From positions 1,426,001 through 1,490,000 of the forward strand of contig CAVXSP010000001.1 of NCBI GenBank assembly GCA_963764505.1: a stretch of 64,000 bases of DNA, in the 5' to 3' direction. Each line of letters starts with the position of its first letter. Position 1 is the stretch's first letter. The DNA comes from CAVXSP01 sp963764505 (GTDB lineage: Bacteria > Acidobacteriota > Vicinamibacteria > Vicinamibacterales > SCN-69-37). Shown here piece after piece: positions 23,722 through 32,172 of the stretch. Position numbers and translations under genes: made by a program. Below the pieces are notes generated by a model. It ran no database searches, was not told the DNA's origin, and was given only the letters and a program-made list of their open reading frames with translations.

Positions 23722-24945
23722 TCACACCGCTCGGGCGGGCTCGAGGTCCCGGCTCATCAATCGCCGGGCCGCCACCAGCGCGCCGTCGCTTCGCACCTTC
23801 GACGCGATGGATCGGGCGCGGGCGGCCACCTCGGGTCGGAGCGCGTGCTCGAGGGCGCCCCGCAGCGACTCGGCGGCCGGCGTGCCGAAGGCGAGCGCGG
23901 CGCCGATGCCGAGCTCATGGACACGCTGCGCCCAATAGTGCTGGTCGTACCGCTGCGACATGACGACCTGTGGCACCCCCGCCAGCCCGGCCAGCGTCGT
24001 CGTGCCCGCGCCCCCGTGGTGGACCACGGCGGCGACCCTTGCCAGCAGCGCCCGCAGGTTGGCCTCGCCAATCGCCAGGCAGTCCGGCTCGCTGGCCTCG
24101 ACCGCCAGGTCGGCCCATCCGCGCAGGACGATGGCGCGGCGCCCGAGCTCACGCACCGTGTGGATCATCGACTCGGCGAGATCGTGCGGCACGCGCGTGC
24201 TGCCGAAGCCGACGTAGATGGGGGGATCGCCGGCCTCGAGGAATGCCTCCAGCTCGGGCGCGAGCGGGCGGTCGTCCGGCAGGATCCAGGCGCCGGTCTG
24301 CACGACCGAGTCGTCCCCGGGCTCGGGCCAGGGCCCGAGGGTCGGGTCGGCCGCGAGCCAGGGCCGGTCGGTGAACATGTGGCTGCGCACGTCATCGATT
24401 GCCGGCAGCCCGATCGCCGCACGGTTGGCATTGACCGCGGCACCGAAGGTGCTATGAAAGCGCTCGGCATCCCGGGCCCACAGCTCGCGATTGTCCGCCG
24501 TGGCCGGCGCCGGGGCCTGTCCGCGCCACGACAGGGGCGGCGGGGCGTGACGCAGCGACGGCAGCACGACCGGACTGTAGGCGGCGAAGACGTACGGCAC
24601 CCCGTTCGCCTCCGCGACGGATCGCGCGGCCGCCTGCAACGCGGTCGCGGCAACCACGACGTCGCAGTCCCGGGCGGCCGCGGTCAGGGTCGCGAACTGG
24701 GCCGCGACCGAGTCGTCCACCATCTGGCGTATCTGCTCGGGCGACGGCGGCGCGGCGGCGGCCGTCGCCTTGCGCACCTCGGGACCGATCGGCGTCACCG
24801 GGATGCCCAGGCCTTCGATCCACTCCCGGAAATCGGGCGGCACGCACACCCGGACCTCCTGTTCGAGCGCCCGCAACTGCAGCGCCAACGCGACCACCGG
24901 TTGAACGTCCCCTCGTGACCCGATCGTGGACAGCAGCACGCGCAT
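23722..24945 (-). CDS. GT1 (UGT-like) glycosyltransferase
   Basis: A 407-residue GT-B enzyme. The N-terminal MRVLLSTIGSRGDVQPVVAL binds acceptor, and the C-terminal half has IYVGFGSTRVPHDLAESMI and VAAVVHHGGAGTTTLAGLAG (nucleotide-sugar-binding signature) followed by VPQVVMSQRYDQHYWAQRV. Relatives glycosylate sterols, polyketides or glycopeptides (MGT, vancomycin Gtf). AGAGGAG precedes ATG 24945. The acceptor cannot be inferred. The gene is intact inside an otherwise eroded stretch. Confidence 0.88.
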   Translation of the reverse strand: MRVLLSTIGSRGDVQPVVALALQLRALEQEVRVCVPPDFREWIEGLGIPVTPIGPEVRKATAAAAPPSPEQIRQMVDDSVAAQFATLTAAARDCDVVVAATALQAAARSVAEANGVPYVFAAYSPVVLPSLRHAPPPLSWRGQAPAPATADNRELWARDAERFHSTFGAAVNANRAAIGLPAIDDVRSHMFTDRPWLAADPTLGPWPEPGDDSVVQTGAWILPDDRPLAPELEAFLEAGDPPIYVGFGSTRVPHDLAESMIHTVRELGRRAIVLRGWADLAVEASEPDCLAIGEANLRALLARVAAVVHHGGAGTTTLAGLAGVPQVVMSQRYDQHYWAQRVHELGIGAALAFGTPAAESLRGALEHALRPEVAARARSIASKVRSDGALVAARRLMSRDLEPARAV

Positions 24946-24994
24946 CGGCACTCCTCTTGGATGGAGTGCGGATTCTCGGCTGCGACCGAGAGCT

Positions 24995-25273
24995 TGCCGC
25001 AAGTCCACCGTGACCTGATATCTTGACGTCAGGGACGTCGCTGCCGGCGACTCGGTCGAGCGACACACCGTGCAGCTGTGTCGTTCCGCCGCGGATCGTC
25101 CATCGGGTCGTGACCGATTGGCCTTCGCCGATCTGCTCCTCGATCGAAATCTGCACGGCAGGAGCTTTCGGGTCCATCGCGCGGCAGATGCCCACCGATC
25201 CGCTCCAAACCGTTTGGGCCCGCACGGGCACCGTGTGTTCCAACGGTGAACTGCCAACGTCGGCATTCGTCAC
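24995..25273 (-). pseudogene. Possible ester cyclase/SnoaL-like fragment
   Basis: The segment PAVQISIEEQIGEGQSVTTR and WTIRGGTTQLHGVSLD resembles the core of SnoaL-like polyketide/ester cyclases (usually AEGDKVVTRWT-RGTHxGxLMGI). The N-terminal helices are lacking and the similarity is weak, so this is a doubtful relic. Confidence 0.4.
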
Positions 25274-25614
25274 GGCGACGAATGCCGGCTCCCGCCGTGT
25301 CGCGCGCCGCTGTCCAGTTTAGGACAGACGGCGCGCGCCGTTTCTGTCAAGGTTTGTCCTGATGATTCCTGTCGTGTTGTCCCGGGGCCCGGTCGCGCGC
25401 GTGGCTGAGATCACGACGCGTGTCGACAGCGTGGCGTGGCCTTTGTGTCACACATCCCATGCGATTGGGCAGGAATCGATCGACGCCGGAGGAGGTGGCG
25501 ATGCAGCCGTTGCGGTCGCACCAACATTGCTCCGCCACTGCCTGCAAAGGACGTAGCGATGAATGCCGAAGCTCGGCCCTCATCCGGTCGGTTCGCAGGG
25601 CACAGGAGTCGTCC
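25274..25614. other. Gene-free stretch
   Basis: No supported coding sequence on either strand. It precedes a small stress-type gene and may hold its promoter, but no clear -10/-35 pair was found. Confidence 0.4.
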
Positions 25615-25818
25615 ATGACGTGGAAAGACAAACTCGAGATCGGTTTGAAGGACGACGCGCGCTATCGACGCGACAACCTTCCGGAGTTTCAGCAGGCGGA
25701 GGGGGGACCAACCGTTCGAGCCGGCGATGTCACTCGCTCGCCGGAAGAGCCCGGCGCACGCCAGGCTGCCGAGAAGGCAAACCGCCGCACGGCACCCACC
25801 AAACGATCCGGCCGCTGA
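25615..25818 (+). CDS. Small hypothetical protein (67 aa)
   Basis: MTWKDKLEIGLKDDARYRRD followed by NLPEFQ and a charged, disordered tail. Small proteins opening with (S/T)WKDKLExGLKDDAPYR are known from many soil bacteria, without a function. AGGAG stands 6 nt before ATG. It lies 640 bp before a CsbD gene, so a stress-related role is possible but unproven. Confidence 0.65.
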   Translation: MTWKDKLEIGLKDDARYRRDNLPEFQQAEGGPTVRAGDVTRSPEEPGARQAAEKANRRTAPTKRSGR

Positions 25819-25926
25819 ACGGGAGCCGAGCCTGGGCGGCGACCTGGATCAGTCAGCATCGCTTGGTGGTGTATCGATCCCGCGATGATGCGGCTACTGT
25901 GCGCATGCGTCGGATGGCAGCGGCCC

Positions 25927-26076
25927 CTGTGCGGCCTCGGCTTGTCGATCTGCCAGCGCAGCGTGGAAGCCAACGGTGGCGTGCTCCGTGCGCGAGATAT
26001 CCCCGGTTCGGGATGCATGTTCATCATCGATCTGCCCCGGCACGCCTTTGACGCGGCGTCTGTGACGGCGAATTGA
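25927..26076 (+). pseudogene. Sensor histidine kinase, ATPase-domain fragment
   Basis: The frame contains GLGLSICQRSVEANGGVLRA and DIPGSGCMFIIDLPRH, the G2 box and last strand of the HATPase_c domain. Nothing upstream belongs to a kinase; the relic is about 45 residues. Confidence 0.75.
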
Positions 26077-26109
26077 TCGCAACCGTCTTCTCGCGACCGC
26101 CACCGATTT

Positions 26110-26205
26110 GCGCGTAGCCTGGCTGGTGGAGCTGAAGCCCGCCCGACGCCGGTGAGCCGTGATCATCCGGCGCGCGGTCGCCAAGCCAAGGCCGCCGATC
26201 TGCGT
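26110..26205 (-). pseudogene. Second histidine kinase ATPase-domain fragment
   Basis: On the minus strand QIGGLGLATARRMITAH is again a G2 box, after which the frame is lost. It faces the fragment at 25927-26076, so two kinase 3' ends converge here. Confidence 0.5.
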
Positions 26206-26452
26206 GTGGCTCACCGAGAGATTCGGATTCGGCGGGTAATAGCCGTTGCATGCTACGACGGCAAGACGAGGAATAGAGCCGCTGCACCTCACGCGCACCC
26301 GAGGAAGGGCGGTGCACGCGGGGTGGGCGGCCGCAGGTCTGTTTGCCCGAAAGAAGGACCCGAGTGTTCCGAAGTGCACAGACGCTCGCCGGCGGTCGGC
26401 CGCATGCTGTTCTCGTAGGCTTCTGAACCCCCAATAGCGACTGGAGCATCTC

Positions 26453-26659
26453 ATGTGGAACAAGAATGAGCGCAATGGAAACCTTGAACAGGCCAAGGGC
26501 AAGGTCAAACAGGCGATCGGCGACCTGACCGGCAACGACAAGTTGAGAGGCCAAGGCAAGGTGGACGAGACCGTCGGAAAGGCGAAGACCGCGGTCGGCG
26601 GCGCGCAAAAGAAGGTCGCCGCCGCAATCGAAAGCATCGGCAAACCGGCAAAGCGCTAG
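26453..26659 (+). CDS. CsbD-family stress protein
   Basis: A 68-residue hydrophilic protein: MWNKNERNGNLEQAKGKVKQ, then AIGDLTGNDKLRGQGKVDE and TVGKAKTAVGGAQKKVAAAI. This is the CsbD/YjbJ pattern of lysine-rich four-helix proteins induced by general stress. GGAGC lies 8 nt upstream of ATG. Followed at 78 bp by a DUF3309-like gene. Confidence 0.92.
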   Translation: MWNKNERNGNLEQAKGKVKQAIGDLTGNDKLRGQGKVDETVGKAKTAVGGAQKKVAAAIESIGKPAKR

Positions 26660-26736
26660 CCACGACAAGCGATCGGAGGTTGGACGCCTGCGTTATTGCG
26701 TGAGGCGCTCCAGACGACTTACGGACGAGGTGAATC

Positions 26737-26916
26737 ATGTCCATCATTCTGCTTATCGTGGTGCTCGTGCTGCTCTTGGGCGGCGGCGGGGCATATTACG
26801 GCAGCCGTTCTGGATGGGGTGGGCCTCATTACGGCGGCGGGCTACTCGGACTCCTCGTGTTGGTGCTGTTGATCCTCTGGCTCACTGGCAACCTCGGCGG
26901 ATTCGGCATCCGCTAG
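26737..26916 (+). CDS. DUF3309-like small membrane protein (59 aa)
   Basis: MSIILLIVVLVLLLGGGGAY, then YGSRSGWGGPHYGGGLLGLL and VLVLLILWLTGNLGGFGIR: two hydrophobic helices around a glycine/aromatic loop, as in DUF3309 proteins. GAGGTGA precedes ATG by 5 nt. It commonly accompanies stress genes such as CsbD, which lies just upstream. Confidence 0.8.
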   Translation: MSIILLIVVLVLLLGGGGAYYGSRSGWGGPHYGGGLLGLLVLVLLILWLTGNLGGFGIR

Positions 26917-27029
26917 CACGTCGTGTCCCGGCCACAAGGCGGAACCGCCCGCCACAGTCAATCCTGCGCGCCAGAATTCGATTGGGCATCCCGGTGGGCA
27001 TCCCGGCCCGATTGTGAACAATAGTGGGA

Positions 27030-28174
27030 ATGTCCGCTGCGTCCGGCTCCCGTATCACGCTCCGGCGAGCGTCGTCCGCACAGGTGTTCTTCTTTCTCTT
27101 TTTAGTAATCGGCGTGTTCGCACCTGCGGGGACTGCCAGCGCGCAATCCGTACCGTCTGCTCCGGCGACCCCCGGCGCCTCATTCGACGCCGAGCCATGT
27201 CCCTTCTGGACTGCCGAGGAGTCTGCGCGATATCGAGTGCAATGCGGCAAGCTCAGTGTGCCGGAAGGGGAAGCCGGCGGACGCCGCTACCACCTGCAGG
27301 TGGCAGTGCTCCGCAGCGTTCGCGAGCGCCTGCATGACGACGCGATCGTTCTCGTTCCAGGCGGACCGGGCAACGACGTCATTCGCGGTGATGCCGCGCG
27401 ACTGGCGCAGCACCCGTTCCAGGACGCGCTGCGGCAGCATCGCGATATCGTCCTGCTCGACCCGCGCAGCACCGGCTATTCCGAGCCGGGCGACCTGTGC
27501 CCGACGTTTGCCGACATGAAAGTACGCGTCGCATCCTGACCGCCCCCTGGGGCACGCTGGACGTCGATGGCTCGGTCGCCGAGACTGCGATCACGTACGG
27601 CCTTTATGCCTCCGGGTTCCTGCGCTACGTCCCCGTCGCGATCGGCGAACTGCGCCGGCGGAACGCCGCGTTCCTTGACGTCTTTCTGGGTCGAGCCATC
27701 GGGGAAGGCAGCAGCGGCGGGTTCTACTACGCGGCGCATTGCTTCGAGTTGCCCCCGCCATTGTCCCCCGATGCGGTCCAGAGTCTTCGCAACCGTTACC
27801 CGTGGAGCGGCCGAGCCGATCGATTCGCGCCCGATCCTGAGAGAGTCTGCGCCGCGTTCGTCGCGCCGAGTGGCGACCACACGGTGTTCGAGCCCGTTCG
27901 AAGCGACGTCCCGACACTCATCTTCGCGGGCGAATTCGATCCGACGACGCCGCCGGAGTACGGGCGCCGGGTTGCAGCGACGCTGCCCAACTCGCACCTG
28001 GTCGTGCTCACGGCCAAAGGCCATGATGTGAACGCGCCGACGCCGTGCACCGTCCAGATGCGGCAGGCATTCCTCGACGATCCCATGCAGCCGCCGGACA
28101 GGGGGTGCCTCTCCGCACAGGCGGGCTGTTGTAGGTCATGCACCAATTCTTCGCGCGCTTCGAGAATTACGTGA
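27030..28174 (+). pseudogene. Alpha/beta hydrolase (tripeptidyl aminopeptidase-like) with central deletion
   Basis: The first frame (ATG 27030) has a signal peptide, RYRVQCGKLSVPEGEAGGRR and IVLLDPRSTGYSEPGDLCPT, then stops at 27538. A second frame resumes with TAPWGTLDVDGSVAETAITY and ends with PTLIFAGEFDPTTPPEYGRR and HLVVLTAKGHDV, which supplies the Asp and His. About 130-150 residues, including the GxSxG nucleophile, are missing at the junction (about 27515-27530). It cannot be active. Confidence 0.8.
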
Positions 28175-28248
28175 AACCCGGACCGCTGTTCGGCTCCTTT
28201 GGACTCGGCCACCGTCGCGACTTCTGGACAATTCCGACGCTGCTCTAG
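28138..28248 (+). CDS. Short ORF, 36 aa, unidentified
   Basis: MHQFFARFENYVKPGPLFGS followed by FGLGHRRDFWTIPTLL. The aromatic, glycine-rich composition looks protein-like rather than random, but no family was recognised. It may be another relic fragment. It overlaps the end of the broken hydrolase in a different frame. Confidence 0.25.
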   Translation: MHQFFARFENYVKPGPLFGSFGLGHRRDFWTIPTLL

Positions 28249-28424
28249 TTCCGGTGGTGAGTGCGCTAACCATTCACAAGAAGCGAGCGTCGGTCGAAAC
28301 GGCCTCATCAGCCCCAAACACAGGGGCCCAACCGCGCGCCGTAGGAGACGCCACGAACGGTCTGGCGATTCTGTTTCCCGCCTGGGTCACGATCGGCTCC
28401 GTACGCGCCCGCGGCATCGATGCG

Positions 28425-28781
28425 ATGAAACAGCGTCTGCTCCTGATGGCCGGCGTTGTGCTGGCGATCGTGGCCGCGCTTGTGACAGGGGCCGTGGCCG
28501 GCGGCGCCGCCGCCGTTCTGCTCACGCGTGTCGATCCTCAGGCCCGGAGTCTGCCGATCGTCGTGCCGGCGTTGATCGTGAGCGGAGCGGTCATCGCCGA
28601 GTGCTGGCTCGCGGTCGAATGGCTGGGGCGCATGTTCGAGCGGACCGATGCCGGGGCGCTGGATGGCGCCAAGTCGCTTGACGCACCGCGGCGCATCCCC
28701 CATGCTGGTAGTGAATGCAACGCGTCCATATCTCGCCCGGCAAGGCTCTCTGCAGATTTTGCGGTGAGCAGATCTCGATGA
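28425..28781 (+). CDS. Hypothetical membrane protein (118 aa)
   Basis: MKQRLLLMAGVVLAIVAALV and SLPIVVPALIVSGAVIAECW mark two helices. The last 35 residues are polar and of unlike composition, perhaps read-through. Not recognised; no RBS is clear. Confidence 0.4.
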   Translation: MKQRLLLMAGVVLAIVAALVTGAVAGGAAAVLLTRVDPQARSLPIVVPALIVSGAVIAECWLAVEWLGRMFERTDAGALDGAKSLDAPRRIPHAGSECNASISRPARLSADFAVSRSR

Positions 28782-28912
28782 ATCGACTGTCCACCCACAT
28801 TGCGAAGGAGCATGCCCGGCCCACGCGGAACATGTCGCCGACGCTCGTTCCGAAGCGTCCCGCAGCGCGCCGGCCGGGCGCGAAGTAGCGCCCTCGCTGC
28901 GCATTTCGTGGG

Positions 28913-28926
28913 TACTATGAGGCATG
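28913..28926 (+). promoter_or_regulatory. -10 box TACTAT for a leaderless start at 28924
   Basis: TACTAT ends 5 nt before the ATG. The GAGG in between is too close to act as a Shine-Dalgarno. Confidence 0.4.
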
Positions 28927-29283
28927 GCCTTCGACGAGCGCGCCCTGTTCAACGAGAAACCCGAAACCCGGCTGGGTCGATATCAGTGTCCCCGCTGCAA
29001 GCGGATGAACGATTACAGCATCCGGTGGGTGCGCCGCACCAAGAAGGAGCGGCTGCCGGGAGGCAGCGATGAAACCGACCGGGCCAAGTTCGCCAAACTC
29101 CGCGACTACCTGCTGCGCGTCGATGATGAAGTGACGTGCAAGACGTGCGGCAAGAAGTTCGAGATCCCGTCGCACCATTCGCTCATGTTCGTCGATCAAT
29201 TTGAAGGTCTGCCGAACGACGAGGAGCTCGAGCGCGAGATCGAAGCGGCTGCCGACAAGCCCGAGCCCCCGCCAGAGCGCTGA
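28924..29283 (+). CDS. Zinc-ribbon-like protein (119 aa)
   Basis: Two CxxC pairs, YQCPRCKRMNDY and DEVTCKTCGKKFEIP, are 60 residues apart and could form one zinc site. The rest is charged, with an acidic C-terminus. No enzyme domain is evident. It probably binds nucleic acid or protein in the cytoplasm. The gene is convergent with the RDD protein gene, 39 bp away. Confidence 0.65.
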   Translation: MAFDERALFNEKPETRLGRYQCPRCKRMNDYSIRWVRRTKKERLPGGSDETDRAKFAKLRDYLLRVDDEVTCKTCGKKFEIPSHHSLMFVDQFEGLPNDEELEREIEAAADKPEPPPER

Positions 29284-29322
29284 ACTCGCAGGGCACGCCC
29301 GGTCCCCGAATGCCGAGTGCCG

Positions 29323-30906
29323 CTACGCCAACGGCCAGTCCTTCGGCACCTTCACGACGTAGGTCCCCGCGATTTTGTCGTGCCACGTTTGCCGGTCTGG
29401 ATCGCGCAGCATCCACAGACAGCCGATGCCGAGCGCCGCGATCGAGAAGAGGCTCGAGAGTCCGCGCACGACGGCGTCAATCGGGCGCAGCGGCTCGCCC
29501 GTCGTCCGGATCACCCGGAGATTGCAGACGATGCCGCCGAGCGTCGTGCCTTTCCAGATCCAAAACGCGATGTGGTACGCGAGCAGCACGAGGAAATAGG
29601 AGCCGTCGTCGCCCCGCCGGCTGAGAAGTTGGATCACGATAGCGACGAGCACGCAATCGAGCGCGAACGCCGCAGCGCGATCGAAGAATGCCGCGTGCGG
29701 GAGGAGAGCGGTGGCGCCGGGCGGCGGCGGCTCGACCGGCGGTTTCACCGGGGGAAGCACGACTTCTGCCAGCGGCTCGTCAGCGGAGATCGCGGCCGGT
29801 TCGCCGACGACTCCCGCCACCGGCGCGCCCGAAAAGCGATCGTGTCGCGCGTCCGTCGCGAGGCCCGCAGGCACAGCGCGCCGGCGCCGCTCCACGAACG
29901 TCAGCCCCGCCGCGCCCAAACCGAACAGCCCGACCAGCGCCCATGCCGTGAGGCCGAGCACCGGCACCATGTAGGCGGCGATCAGGATGACGAATCCGAT
30001 CAAAAACGATCGCAGCGCCTGCAGTCGGCTGTCGGCGTCCGTCTGGGGGACCATGCGCATGCCGATGGCACGGGTGACGCCAATCTTGCCGATGCTCCAG
30101 CCGATGAAGAGCGCGCACACCGCAAACGGCACGACGAGCAGCCCGACGATTGACGCCGCCAGAATCACCAGCACCGGGCCGATGACGACGACGAGCAACA
30201 GGCCCATGAGCAGCACGCTGAGCGGTTTGGCCAGCACGACCTCGGCGGAGACCCGCACCGGCTCGTGAAAGATGTGATTGAAGAGCAGTGAGAAGACGAG
30301 CACGATCCCCAGCACGGCCCAAACCCAGCCGAGATCGGGCACGATGATGCGGCCGAGGAACGGCCCGCGCGTGACCCATGCTGCCACCTGGCGGAGCCGC
30401 TGACCGAGCACCGGCGTGCCGATGACGAAGTGATCGCCGCCCGGCGTGAAGGTCGCAGGCGCGCTGACCGCGCCACCGACCATCACCAGATCGCGGGACA
30501 GCGTGGCGCCGGGCTCTACCGTCAGATTGCCCGCGACGATCACGACGGCGCCGTCCACGACGGCGGCAGGACCGAGCCTCACGTTGCCAAACCACGCGAA
30601 CACGTCGCCATGGACCGTGCCCTCAATGGTGGCCGAGCCGAGGACCATCACCACTTGACGGACCTCGTCGCCTGCAGGCAGCGTGAAGTCCTGCCAGACC
30701 CGGAAGATCGGCCGTCGATACTGAAATCGTTGAAACGTCTGCGTCTCGACGTTCATCGTCGTCCCGGCGAGCGGCAGCGTGACGCGCTCAACGCCGGCCG
30801 GGGCGGCGCGTGTGCGGGCCTGCGCGTCGACGCCGCTGACGCCAGCAAACCACAGCGCCACGGCGGTGACGCCGATCGCGAGTGCGGAAGAAGAGTGTCG
30901 CGTCAT
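29323..30906 (-). CDS. Polymer-forming (bactofilin-like) and RDD membrane fusion protein
   Basis: A 527-residue exported membrane protein. After the signal peptide, repeated short strands (VVMVLGSATIEGTVHGDVFA, VDGAVVIVAGNLTVEPGATL) form a beta-helix of the bactofilin/polymer-forming type. Four or five helices follow (VWAVLGIVLVFSLLF, IGPVLVILAASIVGLLVVPF). A proline-rich linker leads to a C-terminal RDD domain (AAFFDRAAAFALDCVLVAIV, TTLGGIVCNLRVI, RQTWHDKIAGTYVV). Its ATG overlaps the stop of the anti-sigma-like gene (ATGA), the third gene of a sigma-factor operon, so envelope-stress output is a fair guess. Confidence 0.75.
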   Translation of the reverse strand: MTRHSSSALAIGVTAVALWFAGVSGVDAQARTRAAPAGVERVTLPLAGTTMNVETQTFQRFQYRRPIFRVWQDFTLPAGDEVRQVVMVLGSATIEGTVHGDVFAWFGNVRLGPAAVVDGAVVIVAGNLTVEPGATLSRDLVMVGGAVSAPATFTPGGDHFVIGTPVLGQRLRQVAAWVTRGPFLGRIIVPDLGWVWAVLGIVLVFSLLFNHIFHEPVRVSAEVVLAKPLSVLLMGLLLVVVIGPVLVILAASIVGLLVVPFAVCALFIGWSIGKIGVTRAIGMRMVPQTDADSRLQALRSFLIGFVILIAAYMVPVLGLTAWALVGLFGLGAAGLTFVERRRRAVPAGLATDARHDRFSGAPVAGVVGEPAAISADEPLAEVVLPPVKPPVEPPPPGATALLPHAAFFDRAAAFALDCVLVAIVIQLLSRRGDDGSYFLVLLAYHIAFWIWKGTTLGGIVCNLRVIRTTGEPLRPIDAVVRGLSSLFSIAALGIGCLWMLRDPDRQTWHDKIAGTYVVKVPKDWPLA

Positions 30907-31331
30907 GAATGTGGGACTCCTTCGAAAGCCACGTATCTGAATGCCGCCCACAGGGCCGAGCTCGCGAACGCCAGGAGAAGGAACAACACCGTCGCGTACG
31001 TGACGATGGGCTCGAGAAGCGCCTGCCACGTGACTCGCATCAGCACGGAGATACCTTCGATGGTCTGCAGGGTGGCGATGAGGCGGCCGCTCCCGAACCA
31101 CGAACCGATCACCCACGTACCCGCACCCACCAGGACCAGCAGGGCGAGCGCGACCGCCGCGCCGATGCGCCATCCGTCAGCGGCGGTGACGGCCGGCGCC
31201 ACCCGCTCTGCGGACTCGCGAACGCGCGCCGCCTGCATCACGCGCGGCAACAGCGTCTGCGGCGCGGGCGGTCGCGGCAGACGTCGAAGCTCGCGATCGA
31301 TCAGCCGTTCGAGATCATGGAAATCCGGCAT
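30903..31331 (-). CDS. Membrane-anchored anti-sigma-like protein
   Basis: A 142-residue protein with a helical N-terminal cytoplasmic part (DLERLIDRELRRLPRPPAPQ) and two transmembrane helices (IGAAVALALLVLVGAGTWVI, YATVLFLLLAFASSALWAAF). It lies between an ECF sigma factor (17-nt overlap) and the polymer-forming protein. Position and layout fit an anti-sigma factor, but the zinc-binding HxxxCxxC motif is missing. Confidence 0.55.
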   Translation of the reverse strand: MPDFHDLERLIDRELRRLPRPPAPQTLLPRVMQAARVRESAERVAPAVTAADGWRIGAAVALALLVLVGAGTWVIGSWFGSGRLIATLQTIEGISVLMRVTWQALLEPIVTYATVLFLLLAFASSALWAAFRYVAFEGVPHS

Positions 31332-31836
31332 CGAACGACAGCTCCTTCCTCAGCGCTTCCCGCGCGCGGTGGATGTCCGTTTTGACCTTTGCGAGCGACG
31401 CCCCGAGCGCGAGCGCAATCTCCTGATAGCTCAATCCCTCGAAGTGGAACAGCACCAGCGGCACGCGCTGCGCGTCCGGTAGTCGGCGGACTGCGCGCTC
31501 CAGCACTGCATTTCGGTCGGCACGTTCCAGCGCCTCATGTGCCGACTCCGCGCCAACCGCCGCGCGGTCCACCCCTGGTCCCACCTCGCTGAAGAACCGC
31601 CAGCGTCGGCGATACCGCGCCAGATGGTTGAAGCACATCCGCATCGTCACGGTCTTGAGCCAGCCGGCGGCCGTTGGACTCGCGCCAATCTGGTCGAATC
31701 GCTCAAATGCCTTCAAGAACACGGACTGTGCGACGTCCTCCGCGTCCGCTGACCGCCCGAGGAGGCGTACGGCTGTGGCAAAGACCATGTCCTGGTACTC
31801 GCCGACGAACGCAGCGAACTCCGTGTGATCGCTCAT
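31315..31836 (-). CDS. ECF-type RNA polymerase sigma factor
   Basis: A 173-residue protein with region 2 (FAAFVGEYQDMVFATAVRLL, SADAEDVAQSVFLKAFERFD) and region 4 (AVRRLPDAQRVPLVLFHFEG, LSYQEIALALGASLAKVKTD). It directs RNA polymerase to promoters under control of the downstream anti-sigma-like protein. ATG 31836 has no Shine-Dalgarno. Start of a three-gene operon with overlapping genes. Confidence 0.9.
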   Translation of the reverse strand: MSDHTEFAAFVGEYQDMVFATAVRLLGRSADAEDVAQSVFLKAFERFDQIGASPTAAGWLKTVTMRMCFNHLARYRRRWRFFSEVGPGVDRAAVGAESAHEALERADRNAVLERAVRRLPDAQRVPLVLFHFEGLSYQEIALALGASLAKVKTDIHRAREALRKELSFDAGFP

Positions 31837-31949
31837 GCCGGGGGGAGTTGCCCGCCCGTGGCCATTTGACAGACAAACCCGGCAGCGAGCCAGAAGTTTC
31901 AGGCGCCTCGTTGAGGCCGACGCGGATCGATCGGAACGTCGACGCCAGG

Positions 31950-32133
31950 ACCCGGCCGCGACGTGCGACGCGTGCACCTGGTGCGGCCCGAGACCGTGCA
32001 TCAGCTCGTGCATTAGGATGTGCGTGAAGAACGCATCGAACGTGACGTTCGACCGATCCGCCGGAGCGAGCGCGACCTGGGCGATCGGCACCAGCACCTT
32101 GTCGAACTTCGCCTGCTGCATGCGCTTCAGCAT
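31950..32133 (-). pseudogene. Zinc-dependent hydrolase fragment with HELMH
   Basis: The frame from ATG 32133 reads MLKRMQQAKFDKVLVPIAQV and FFTHILMHELMHGLGPHQV. HELMH followed by GLGPH is the zinc site of the M49/dipeptidyl-peptidase III-like hydrolases. The other 90% of the enzyme is missing. The relic lies between the sigma factor and the divergent secreted protein. Confidence 0.65.
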
Positions 32134-32172
32134 CTTGCTTCCACCGATAGGTAGAGCAAAGGGGAGAGGGCG

